NCBI RefSeq assembly: GCF_014297445.1
Contig: NZ_JACORU010000001.1
Span: 124,001-188,000, forward strand
Length of the DNA stretch: 64,000 nucleotides
Direction of reading: 5' to 3'
From: Ramlibacter albus
GTDB lineage: Bacteria > Pseudomonadota > Gammaproteobacteria > Burkholderiales > Burkholderiaceae_C
The position numbers and the translations under genes were made by a program. Shown here piece by piece: positions 8,925-16,420 of this stretch; positions within the stretch are counted from its first letter, which is position 1, and every line of letters starts with the position of its first letter. Below the pieces are notes generated by a model. The model did not search any database. It was not told the origin of the DNA and saw nothing but the letters and a program-made list of their open reading frames with translations.

Positions 8925-9748
8925 GGACGGCTCCCCGGGAGGTGGAATTCGGCGATGCGGCGGTTCACGGCATCGTTCGCCTCGTACTGCAGCCAGTGCC
9001 CGCCGGCGAGCGCTTCCACGCGTGCGTCGGGCAGGGCTTCGCGGATGCGCGCGATGCGCGCAGCCAAAGAGGGGAAGATCAGCGGGTCGGCCTCGCCCAG
9101 CAACAGCTGAACCGCCGCGCCCGAGGCGCGCAGGGCATGAAGCGTGCTGTCGCGGTAGCTGATGGGCCGACTGTCGAAGCGGGCGCGCGCGAGGTTGTCC
9201 AAGTGCAGGTCGACGGCAGGGTCGCCGGCGGAGGGTGCGCTCGACAACATCCACACGCCAAGGTTGCGTGCGGTCGCTGCGCGCAGTTCAGAGTCGGCGT
9301 GGTCGGCGCTCCGCTTGATTTTTTCCAGCACCACGCTGCGCTGCTCGGGCACGCCGAATCCCGAGGGGCTCACGAGGGTGATGCGACGCGGTCCGCAGCC
9401 GCGCGCGGCGAGCGTTGCCGCGACGATGGACGTGATGGCCCCACCGAAGCTGAAGCCCACCATGTCGAAGGGCTCCCCAGCCAAGTGCGCCTCGATGGCT
9501 TGACCGATCCACACGAGGTATTCGTCATCGCTGATACCGGGGGGGGGCGTTGCCGATTCGCCGAGGCCGGGCAGGTCCAGCGTGAGCACGCGCAAGTGCT
9601 TAGAAAGCTCGCGCACGTTGCGCACCCAATGGTTGCGCGAGCCCGAGCCGCCGTGCAGCAACAGGAGACTTGATCCTTGTCCCGTGCTGCGAAAAGCCAG
9701 CCCGGCCGCAAACCGACGCGCGCCATACAGGTCTTGATGGGTTTTCAT
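8921..9748 (-). CDS. Alpha/beta-fold hydrolase (MhpC-like)
   Basis: A 275-aa hydrolase with an HGGSGSRNHWVRN oxyanion region, the nucleophile elbow GFSFGG, an acid residue in GEADPL and the catalytic His in AGGHW. The class includes C-C bond hydrolases, esterases and thioesterases, so the reaction is not fixed. I chose ATG 9748 (MKTHQDLYG) over the ATG at 9820 because the longer form adds a 24-residue tail translated from the divergent promoter region. It heads cluster II. A paralog with the same HGG-x-GS-x2-HWVRN signature lies at 23487-24392. Confidence 0.88.
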   Translation of the reverse strand: MKTHQDLYGARRFAAGLAFRSTGQGSSLLLLHGGSGSRNHWVRNVRELSKHLRVLTLDLPGLGESATPPPGISDDEYLVWIGQAIEAHLAGEPFDMVGFSFGGAITSIVAATLAARGCGPRRITLVSPSGFGVPEQRSVVLEKIKRSADHADSELRAATARNLGVWMLSSAPSAGDPAVDLHLDNLARARFDSRPISYRDSTLHALRASGAAVQLLLGEADPLIFPSLAARIARIREALPDARVEALAGGHWLQYEANDAVNRRIAEFHLPGSRP

Positions 9749-9828
9749 GCTTTCGCAAAAATTGGCTTTAGGATATTCTAATGGACGAAATTGATTCTGC
9801 CTACTGAAACCGAAGACCATCCTCCTTG

Positions 9829-11811
9829 ATGGACCTACCTTATTCAGATGTCGTGGTAGTGGAGCTCGGCGCGCGCATCGCGGCGGCGGCCTGCGGGCGC
9901 CTGCTGGCCGACCTCGGCGCGCAGGTGCACGTGGTAGAGCCGCGCAAGGCGATCGGCAAATGGAAGTGGGCCGACCGCGTGAGTGCGGTGGCCGGCAAGG
10001 AAAGCCTGCTGTGCGACCCCGGATCGGCCGAAGACGTGCGGGCCGTCGCCGCGTTGATCGAACGCGCCGGCGTGGTGATCGTCAGCACCGATGTGGACGG
10101 TCCGCTGCCCGATGCGTGGACGGCTGCAATTCGCCGCACGCCCATCTTGTGCGACGTGACGGCGTGCGGTTCCAGCGGTCCGCTTGCGAGGCTGCCGCTC
10201 GCCGAACAGGATCTTCAGGCCATGACCGGCGTAACGGCTACAACCGGCCTGCCGGAAGGGGATGCCACGGCGAGCACTGTGCCCGTTCTAGAAATGTCTG
10301 GCGGCTTGTATGCTGGCGCGGCTATTGCCATCGCGCTGGACGTGCTGCGCAAGGATGGTGCAGGCCAGCGCATTGAGGTCGCGCTATTCGACGTCGGCAT
10401 CAACGCGCTCACCACGTTCATGCCTGCACACTTCGCGGGCCTGCAGCCCAAGCGCCTGGGTAATGGGCACGGCATGGCCGTGCCGTGGAACGCCTACCCA
10501 ACGGCCGATGGCTGGGTGTTGGTGTGCTCCACGAACGACGCGCAGTGGAAACGCATCGCTGCGCTCGTGGGCCCTGCATTGGCGCAAGAGCCTCGTTTTA
10601 CCAAGCTCGCGGACCGTCTCACGCACCGGCACGAGATCGACGCGCGCATTGCCGAGTGGTCCGCGCCGCTTCCGTTGGAAGCTGCTGTGTCGAAGCTGAA
10701 CGGCGAAGGTATCCCCTGCGGCGGCATCGTCACGATGGCGCAATTGCGAGGCGAAGCCAACGTCGTGTTGCGCGGGAGCATCGTCCAGACGCGCGACCCG
10801 GTATCGGGCCGCATCGTGCAGGTGTCAGCGCCGCTGATTCGCTTCGAAGATGACGGCCAAAGCGCAGGCGTGCGGGTGCCTCCGCCGGATTCCAGCCGCA
10901 AGGCCGCCCTCGTTCATGCCCGGCCCGCTGCCACGGCGAGGGGCGCCCCGTCCGCCCTGCCGCTGGCTGGCCTGCGCGTCATCGAGATCGGCCAACTCAC
11001 CACCGCGCCGCTCGCCGCGCGCCACCTTGCGAGCTTTGGCGCCGAGGTGATCAAGGTCGAGCCGCCGGGTGGCGAGAGCGCGCGCTTCTGGGCGCCGCTG
11101 CGCGGCGGCACCAGCCACTTCTTCATGGTCACCAACGGCGAGAAGCGCAGTGTCACGCTGGACCTGCGCGCACCGCAGGGGCTCGCTGCCCTCAAGGCGC
11201 TGGTGCGCGACGCGGACGTGCTGGTGGAAAACCTCAAGCCCGGCGCATTGGCCGCGATGGGCCTGGACGCCGACGCGCTGAACGTGCTCAACCCGCGCCT
11301 CGTCTACTGCGCCATCTCCGGCTTCGGCCAGCGCTCGGCCTATCCCGGCCGCCCGGCGGTCGACACGGTTGTCCAGGCGATGTGCGGGATCATGGATGCG
11401 ACGCGCTGCGGCGGCGTGCCGGTGAAGACCGGCATATCCATCGCCGACATCGCGGGCGGCCAGACGGGTCTCGTCGCCATCCTCGCGGCGCTTGCGCGGC
11501 GCGACCGCACTGGACGCGGTGCTGTGATCGATATCGCGATGCAGGACATCGGCGTTTGGATGGCGCAGAGCGCATGGAACGGGGCCCCTGCTGCACCGGC
11601 GTGCTCGCTGGAGCCGCTCAGCGTGGCCGAAGCCTGCACGCATCCACACACCGTCGCGCGCGCACTCATCGGCGCGCGCAAGGACGCGGCAGGGCGTAGC
11701 TGGGAAGTGTTCGCATCGCCCATGCGCCTGTCACGCACACCCGCGTGCACAGGCACGCTGATCGGCGAACCGCAGGCCGGCAACATCGACTGGACACCCC
11801 GACAGACCTGA
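9829..11811 (+). CDS. Tandem class III (CaiB/BaiF) CoA-transferase, second domain shortened
   Basis: A 660-aa fusion of two family III CoA-transferase units, which exchange CoA between an acyl-CoA and a free acid. Unit 1 (about 1-345) is complete, with large and small domains, but the catalytic Asp position reads VPVLEMSGG, with Glu near residue 155. Unit 2 (about 380-660) starts normally with LAGLRVIEIGQLTTAPLA and has an Asp near residue 540 in GISIADIAGG. After MAQSAWNG it jumps almost at once to the C-terminal AEACTHPHTVARALIG segment, skipping roughly 130-150 residues of small domain. The preceding TTG at 9826 is an alternative start; no good ribosome-binding site is visible. It heads cluster III. 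Confidence 0.88.
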   Translation: MDLPYSDVVVVELGARIAAAACGRLLADLGAQVHVVEPRKAIGKWKWADRVSAVAGKESLLCDPGSAEDVRAVAALIERAGVVIVSTDVDGPLPDAWTAAIRRTPILCDVTACGSSGPLARLPLAEQDLQAMTGVTATTGLPEGDATASTVPVLEMSGGLYAGAAIAIALDVLRKDGAGQRIEVALFDVGINALTTFMPAHFAGLQPKRLGNGHGMAVPWNAYPTADGWVLVCSTNDAQWKRIAALVGPALAQEPRFTKLADRLTHRHEIDARIAEWSAPLPLEAAVSKLNGEGIPCGGIVTMAQLRGEANVVLRGSIVQTRDPVSGRIVQVSAPLIRFEDDGQSAGVRVPPPDSSRKAALVHARPAATARGAPSALPLAGLRVIEIGQLTTAPLAARHLASFGAEVIKVEPPGGESARFWAPLRGGTSHFFMVTNGEKRSVTLDLRAPQGLAALKALVRDADVLVENLKPGALAAMGLDADALNVLNPRLVYCAISGFGQRSAYPGRPAVDTVVQAMCGIMDATRCGGVPVKTGISIADIAGGQTGLVAILAALARRDRTGRGAVIDIAMQDIGVWMAQSAWNGAPAAPACSLEPLSVAEACTHPHTVARALIGARKDAAGRSWEVFASPMRLSRTPACTGTLIGEPQAGNIDWTPRQT

Positions 11812-11838
11812 ACCTGAAAGAGAGACGCGAAGCCCATC

Positions 11839-12642
11839 ATGAATTTCGACGACATCCTTTACAGCACCGAACATGGCATCGCCACCATCACCATCAACCG
11901 CCCCGAGGTACGCAACGCGGTGCGCCCGCGAACGTACGAAGAGCTCACCGCTGCGATGCACATGGCGGCGGACGACTCCAGCGTCGGCGTGGTGGTGATC
12001 ACCGGCGCAGGCGACAAGGCCTTCTGCTCCGGCGGCGACATCCGCGACCAGCAGGAGCGCGTCCCCGACGCGGGCCGCAAGCACATGCGGCGCCTGTTCG
12101 CGCTGTCGTCCGTGATGCGCATGATGGACAAGCCCATCGTGGCCAAGGTGCGCGGCTTCTGCGTGGGCGGCGGCAACGAGATCAACCTGTTTTGCGACAT
12201 GACGATCGCAAGCGAAGACGCGAAGTTCGGCCAGACCGGCCCGCGCGTGGGCAGCGTTCCGATCTGGGGCGCCTGCCAGTTGCTAGCGCGCTACGTGGGC
12301 GAGCGCAAGGCGCGCGAGATGCTCTACACCTGCCGCCTCTACACAGCCCAGGAAGCGGTGGCCATGGGCTTGATCAACCAGGTGGTGGAGGCCGGTGAAC
12401 TCGACGCCACGGTCGACCAGCTGTGCCAGGACATCCTGGACAAGAGCCCGCAGAGCGTGCGCATCGCCAAGCTCGCGCTCAACACAGGGTCTGACCAGGA
12501 ATTCTACGCCTCCTACTTTCCCACTTCGGAGCTGCTCGCTTCCATCTACGGCAACGCCGAGAACATGGAAGGCATCACGGCCTTCCTCGAGAAGCGCGAG
12601 CCCGACTTCCGGCAGTACCGGGGCCGCCGCCCCGCGCGCTGA
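11839..12642 (+). CDS. Crotonase-family hydrolase resembling BadI/MenB
   Basis: A 267-aa crotonase-fold protein. FCSGGDIRDQQ forms one oxyanion element and FCVGGGNEINLFCDMTIAS the other. FGQTGPRVGSVPIWG, KAREMLYTCRLYTAQEA and the ending FLEKREPDFRQY match MenB (naphthoyl-CoA synthase) and BadI (2-ketocyclohexanecarboxyl-CoA hydrolase) better than hydratases. The second hydratase Glu is absent, as in those two families. A ring-opening or Dieckmann-type C-C reaction is therefore more likely than hydration. It lies 27 nt below the tandem CoA-transferase and 22 nt above the MmgE/PrpD gene. A menaquinone role is unlikely, since no men genes are near. Confidence 0.85.
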   Translation: MNFDDILYSTEHGIATITINRPEVRNAVRPRTYEELTAAMHMAADDSSVGVVVITGAGDKAFCSGGDIRDQQERVPDAGRKHMRRLFALSSVMRMMDKPIVAKVRGFCVGGGNEINLFCDMTIASEDAKFGQTGPRVGSVPIWGACQLLARYVGERKAREMLYTCRLYTAQEAVAMGLINQVVEAGELDATVDQLCQDILDKSPQSVRIAKLALNTGSDQEFYASYFPTSELLASIYGNAENMEGITAFLEKREPDFRQYRGRRPAR

Positions 12643-12664
12643 GCGCACGCAGAATGCAAGCACC

Positions 12665-14047
12665 ATGAGCGAAACGGATACTCCCGACCGCACGCGCCGG
12701 CTGGCCGAGCGCGCGCTGGCTGTCACGCCCGCAAGCCTGCAGCAGAAGGACGTGGCGCAGCTGCAGCGCCTGCTGCTTGACTACTTCGGCGTCACCTTCG
12801 GCGGCGCGGACCGGCCGTGGGTGGAGGCGCTGCACGTGTGGGCCAAGCCGTTCGCGGGCACCGGTCGCTCGCGGATCGCCGCGAGCGACCTGGATGTGGC
12901 GGCGCATGTCGCGGCGCTGGTCAACGGCGCCGCCGCCCACTCCTTCGAGCTGGACGACACGCACGACGGTTCCATGAGCCATCCGGGCTCGGTGGTCATC
13001 TCCTCAGCGCTCGCAGTCGCTGCCGAACGCGGGGCGCCTGCCGACGCCTTCTTGGCCGCAGTTCAAGCGGGCTACGAAGTGATTGCGCGCATCGGCCGCG
13101 CAGCGGGCGCCAACCGCGTAATCGCCACAGGCTTCCACCCTACGCCGCTGTTCGGTGTGTTCGGCGCGGCCACGGCGGCGTGCAAGCTGTACGGCCTCGA
13201 CGCCACTGCGCTATGCCGCGCGTGGGGCCATGCGCTGTCCCTCACGGCCGGCTCGATGCAGTTCTCGCAGGAGGCGGTGGGCGCGGAGGTCAAGCGCATG
13301 CACGCGGGCTACGGCGCGCACAACGGCGTGCTGGCCGCTCAGTTCTCCATGGCCGGCATCGAAGCGCCGCACAGCGCGCTGGACGGCCGCTACGGCTTCC
13401 TGCCGCTCTACGGCGAGCAGCCCGACATGGATGCGCTCACCGCCGAAGGCCCGGCGGCGATCCACGAGATCAGCCTCAAGCCCTACTCATGCTGCCGCCT
13501 GCTGCACTCGATGATCGACGGCCTGCGCGAGGTTACGCAGGACTTCTCGCTGCCTTTCGAGCGTATCGCCTCCATCCGCGTGACCGGCCCGTCGAAGCTG
13601 CAGCAACAGCACGTCGTGCGCCGGCCCGCCACCGCGATGGCAGCGCAGTACAGCCTGCCGTTCACCGTGGGCGCCACGCTCGCCTGTGGCCCGCACCGCT
13701 TCGACGCCTACGAAACGGTGAACCTCTCCAATCCTGAGGTGCTGCGCTGGGCCGACAAGGTGGAGGTGGGCGAGGACGCGGAGTTCGAGCGGCTCTACCC
13801 GGAACACTTCGGCACGCACACCGAGATTCGCCTAGCCGATGGCGAGGTGCGCGTGGCGCGCGTGCTCGACAGCAAAGGCACGCCCGCCAACCCGATGCCG
13901 CTGGAAGAGGTGGCCGCCAAGGCCCGGGGGCTGATCCATGTGGTCGCGCCGCGATACGACATGCATCGCCTGCGCCAGACCGTGGCCGACTTCAGCGGCA
14001 CTGCTTCCGTCGCGAACCTGCAGTCACTGCTCGCGCGCCCCCACTGA
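12665..14047 (+). CDS. MmgE/PrpD family protein
   Basis: A 460-aa member of the MmgE/PrpD family, which includes 2-methylcitrate dehydratase and cis-aconitate decarboxylase. Recognisable segments are VNGAAAHSFELDDTHDG (about residue 85), HPGSVVISSALAVAA, GFHPTPLFGVFGAA, KRMHAGYGAHNGVLAA and KPYSCCRLLHSMIDG. The family is cofactor-independent and removes water or CO2 from tri- or dicarboxylates. I chose ATG 12665 because the longer frame upstream overlaps the crotonase gene. It sits 14 nt above the enolase-superfamily gene. The substrate is unknown; the context suggests a hydroxylated or branched dicarboxylate. Confidence 0.9.
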   Translation: MSETDTPDRTRRLAERALAVTPASLQQKDVAQLQRLLLDYFGVTFGGADRPWVEALHVWAKPFAGTGRSRIAASDLDVAAHVAALVNGAAAHSFELDDTHDGSMSHPGSVVISSALAVAAERGAPADAFLAAVQAGYEVIARIGRAAGANRVIATGFHPTPLFGVFGAATAACKLYGLDATALCRAWGHALSLTAGSMQFSQEAVGAEVKRMHAGYGAHNGVLAAQFSMAGIEAPHSALDGRYGFLPLYGEQPDMDALTAEGPAAIHEISLKPYSCCRLLHSMIDGLREVTQDFSLPFERIASIRVTGPSKLQQQHVVRRPATAMAAQYSLPFTVGATLACGPHRFDAYETVNLSNPEVLRWADKVEVGEDAEFERLYPEHFGTHTEIRLADGEVRVARVLDSKGTPANPMPLEEVAAKARGLIHVVAPRYDMHRLRQTVADFSGTASVANLQSLLARPH

Positions 14048-14061
14048 ACTCCTAAGGAGAA

Positions 14062-15234
14062 ATGATGGACACGACAAAAGCGACGAACTGGCCAGGCAGC
14101 GACCGCTACATGGGCGGCGTAGTCCGCAGCGTGGAGCTGATCCCGGTGCGCCTGCCGTTCAAGAACGAATTCAAGATCGCCGCCGGCGGCCCGCGCCCCG
14201 GCATCGACGTGATGGTTGTGAAGGTGCACACCCAGTCTGGCGAGGTCGGCATCGGCGAGACGCACGCGTGGATGCGCCAGGGCAGTCGCGAGACGCTCGC
14301 GAGCCTGCGCTCGGTGATCACCGACCACTTTACGCCCCGCCTGGTCGGCCGCAGCGTCTTCGACTCGGCAGCGATCATCGCGCAGCTGCGCGAGGCAGTG
14401 TGGAACACCAGCTACGCGGTCGCGCCAGTCTCCGACGCACTGCTGGACCTGCAGGGCAAGCTGCTGGGCTTGCCAGCCTACCAAGTGCTGGGAGGCCGCG
14501 CGAAAACGTCCGTGGCGGCGGGCATCACGCTCGGCATCATCCCGGACCACAACGAGCTCATCGCCGAAGTGGAGCGGCGCGTGGCCGAAGGCTACAGCAG
14601 CTTCACGGTGAAGGTGGGCAACGACCCCGAGCGCGACGCGCAGGCCGTGGAGCGGCTGGCGGCGAACATGGGCGGGCGCATCGTCATCCGCGCCGACGGC
14701 AACAGCGGCATGGACTTTGCCGGCGCGATGCGCTTCATGAACCGCGTGCAGGACCTCGGGCTGGACTGCGTGGAGCAGCTGCTGCCGCCGGCCGACCTTG
14801 CGGGCATGGCCGAACTCGCGCGCCGCTACAACGTGCCCTTCATGGCTGACGAGGCCGTCTCTTCCGAAGCCGACCTGCTCAAGGTAATAGGCATGCGCGC
14901 AGCGAGCGTGTTTCAGACCAAAATCGCTAAGAACGGCGGTGCCTGGCAGTGCAAGCGCCTGTGGGAGATTGGAGCGGCCGCAGGCATGCGCATTTTCCCG
15001 GGCAACCATCCGGGCGCAAGCGTCGCGACGGCATCGGCGCTGCACCTCGCGACCGCGTGGCCGGGCGAATTGCTCGAAGGTCCGTTCGCCGTGGGCGTCA
15101 ACGAGATCCTTGCCGAGGACATCATCACCGATCCGATCCGCCGCGAAGGCAAGCACATGTTTGCGCCCGACCGGCCGGGCCTGGGCGTCGAGCTGGACGA
15201 AGAGAAGCTGCGCCGGTTCCGGGTTGACGCCTGA
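14062..15234 (+). CDS. Mandelate racemase/muconate lactonizing enzyme family protein
   Basis: A 390-aa enolase-superfamily enzyme with an N-terminal capping domain and a C-terminal barrel. Metal ligands appear as Asp212 (IRADGN), Glu238 (CVEQLL) and Asp263 (MADEAV). Lys184 (FTVKVG) and Lys287 (FQTKIAKNGG) are placed as the two acid/base lysines. The KxK of the MLE subgroup is reduced to TxK. Such enzymes abstract a proton alpha to a carboxylate, leading to racemisation, cycloisomerisation or dehydration. An AAGGAG ribosome-binding site at 14054-14059 is spaced better for the second ATG (14065) than for the first. It is co-transcribed with the MmgE/PrpD gene. Confidence 0.9.
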   Translation: MMDTTKATNWPGSDRYMGGVVRSVELIPVRLPFKNEFKIAAGGPRPGIDVMVVKVHTQSGEVGIGETHAWMRQGSRETLASLRSVITDHFTPRLVGRSVFDSAAIIAQLREAVWNTSYAVAPVSDALLDLQGKLLGLPAYQVLGGRAKTSVAAGITLGIIPDHNELIAEVERRVAEGYSSFTVKVGNDPERDAQAVERLAANMGGRIVIRADGNSGMDFAGAMRFMNRVQDLGLDCVEQLLPPADLAGMAELARRYNVPFMADEAVSSEADLLKVIGMRAASVFQTKIAKNGGAWQCKRLWEIGAAAGMRIFPGNHPGASVATASALHLATAWPGELLEGPFAVGVNEILAEDIITDPIRREGKHMFAPDRPGLGVELDEEKLRRFRVDA

Positions 15235-15268
15235 GGCGCCGCCCACCGGCCCGCATCTTTGCAGTGGC

Positions 15269-15297
15269 TTGTACGGGTGTCGAGTTCGGGTTATGCT
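15269..15297 (+). promoter_or_regulatory. Candidate sigma-70 promoter for the Bug gene at 15370
   Basis: TTGTAC (15269-15274), a 17-nt spacer and TATGCT (15292-15297) lie in the 135-nt gap before the Bug gene. This would give a 5' leader of about 65 nt ending in an AGGAG ribosome-binding site. The receptor may therefore be expressed apart from cluster III. Confidence 0.5.
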
Positions 15298-15369
15298 ACT
15301 TACGGAACGCGTTTCATTCATTGGAACTAGGAGTTCGAGCCCCCTTTCATTCACTTTTAGGAGACATCG

Positions 15370-16356
15370 ATGTTCCGCATGATCAAGACCCTGCTCGGCG
15401 CCGCCCTCTCCAGCGCATTCGTGTTCGCGCCCGCGCAGGCTCAGGAGGCCAGTTGGCCCAACCGCCCCATCAAGTTGATCGTGGGCCTCACACCTGGTGC
15501 CTCGTCCGATACCGTGGCGCGGGAGTTCGCCAAGGGCCTCGGTGAGCGGCTGAAAGTGTCGGTTGTGGTGGAGAACCGCCCGGGCGCCAACACCATCATC
15601 GCGTCCAACCTGGTGGCCAAGGCGCCGGCCGACGGCTACACCTTTCTCATATCCAGCAGCATGAATGCCACCAACCCCTGGGTTTATGAGAAGCTGCCCT
15701 ATGACTATCGCAAGGACCTTAAGAACATCGTGCTGCTGGGCGAGGCGCCCAATCTGATGGCCGCGTCCTCCAAGGTGCCGGTGAACAACCTCACCGAGAT
15801 GATCGCGTACGCCAAGAAGAACCCCGGCAAGTTCTCCTACGGCTCCGCCGGCGTGGGGTCTGTGCACCACCTGCTGATGGAAATCGTGGCCAAGCGCTCA
15901 GGCATCGAGGTGAACCACATCCCCTACAAGGGCGGCTCGGTAGCGATCCAGGATGTGATCGGCGGTAACCTCGACTCCTACTTCGGCACCATCTCGTCCA
16001 CGCGCAACTTCATCCAGCGCGGCGATATGAAGGCGCTGTTCGTCACGAGTGAGAAGCGCTCCAAGTACATGCCCAACGTAGGCAGCCTCGAGGAGCATGG
16101 ACTCAAGGGCCTGAACTCTGGCTACTGGCTCGGCGTGGCCGCGCCCGCGGGCGTGCCTGACGCGATCATCCAGCGATTCAACCGAGAAGCCAACGAAGTG
16201 CTCAAGTCGCAAGAGGTTATCGACCGCCTGGAGCGCCAGGCGATCGACGTGAAAGGCGGCTCGGTGGCCGACATGGAGCGGTTCTTCGAGCGCGAACTCG
16301 AATTCTGGAAAGAAGCTGCGTCAGCTGCGAGGGTGTCCCCGATGGCCGTGCAGTAA
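15370..16356 (+). CDS. Bug/TctC-family periplasmic solute-binding protein
   Basis: A 328-aa receptor with an ordinary Sec signal peptide (hydrophobic TLLGAALSSAFVFA, cleavage after PAQA near residue 24). The mature protein follows the Bug pattern: WPNRPIKLIVGLTPGASSD, VENRPGANT, APADGYTFL, NPGKFSYGSAG and a PYKGGSVAIQDVIGG loop. The start has a clear AGGAG 6 nt upstream. It closes cluster III and meets the carboxylase alpha gene tail to tail. The ligand is likely a carboxylate handled by the preceding enzymes. No membrane partner is present. Confidence 0.94.
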   Translation: MFRMIKTLLGAALSSAFVFAPAQAQEASWPNRPIKLIVGLTPGASSDTVAREFAKGLGERLKVSVVVENRPGANTIIASNLVAKAPADGYTFLISSSMNATNPWVYEKLPYDYRKDLKNIVLLGEAPNLMAASSKVPVNNLTEMIAYAKKNPGKFSYGSAGVGSVHHLLMEIVAKRSGIEVNHIPYKGGSVAIQDVIGGNLDSYFGTISSTRNFIQRGDMKALFVTSEKRSKYMPNVGSLEEHGLKGLNSGYWLGVAAPAGVPDAIIQRFNREANEVLKSQEVIDRLERQAIDVKGGSVADMERFFERELEFWKEAASAARVSPMAVQ

Positions 16357-16420
16357 ACCGGGCCACGAGGCGGCTTGCGGAAACGCCGGCTCCGATCCGA
16401 GGGGGGCGGCGCGGCGCGGC

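Noticed and set aside
11839-12642. Menaquinone biosynthesis enzyme MenB
   Set aside because: The sequence resembles MenB, but no other men gene is present and the operon is catabolic. A BadI-like or other C-C bond reaction fits better.
13795-15870. A 691-codon open frame on the minus strand
   Set aside because: It is antisense to the MmgE/PrpD, enolase-superfamily and Bug genes, all with clear family motifs. Long mirror frames are expected in GC-rich genes, and its translation is rich in Arg/His/Ala with no domain.
16357-16420. A possible terminator hairpin between the convergent Bug and carboxylase alpha genes
   Set aside because: GGCTTGCG-GAAA-CGCCGGCT pairs only three bases next to the loop before a mismatch, and no T-run follows on either strand.
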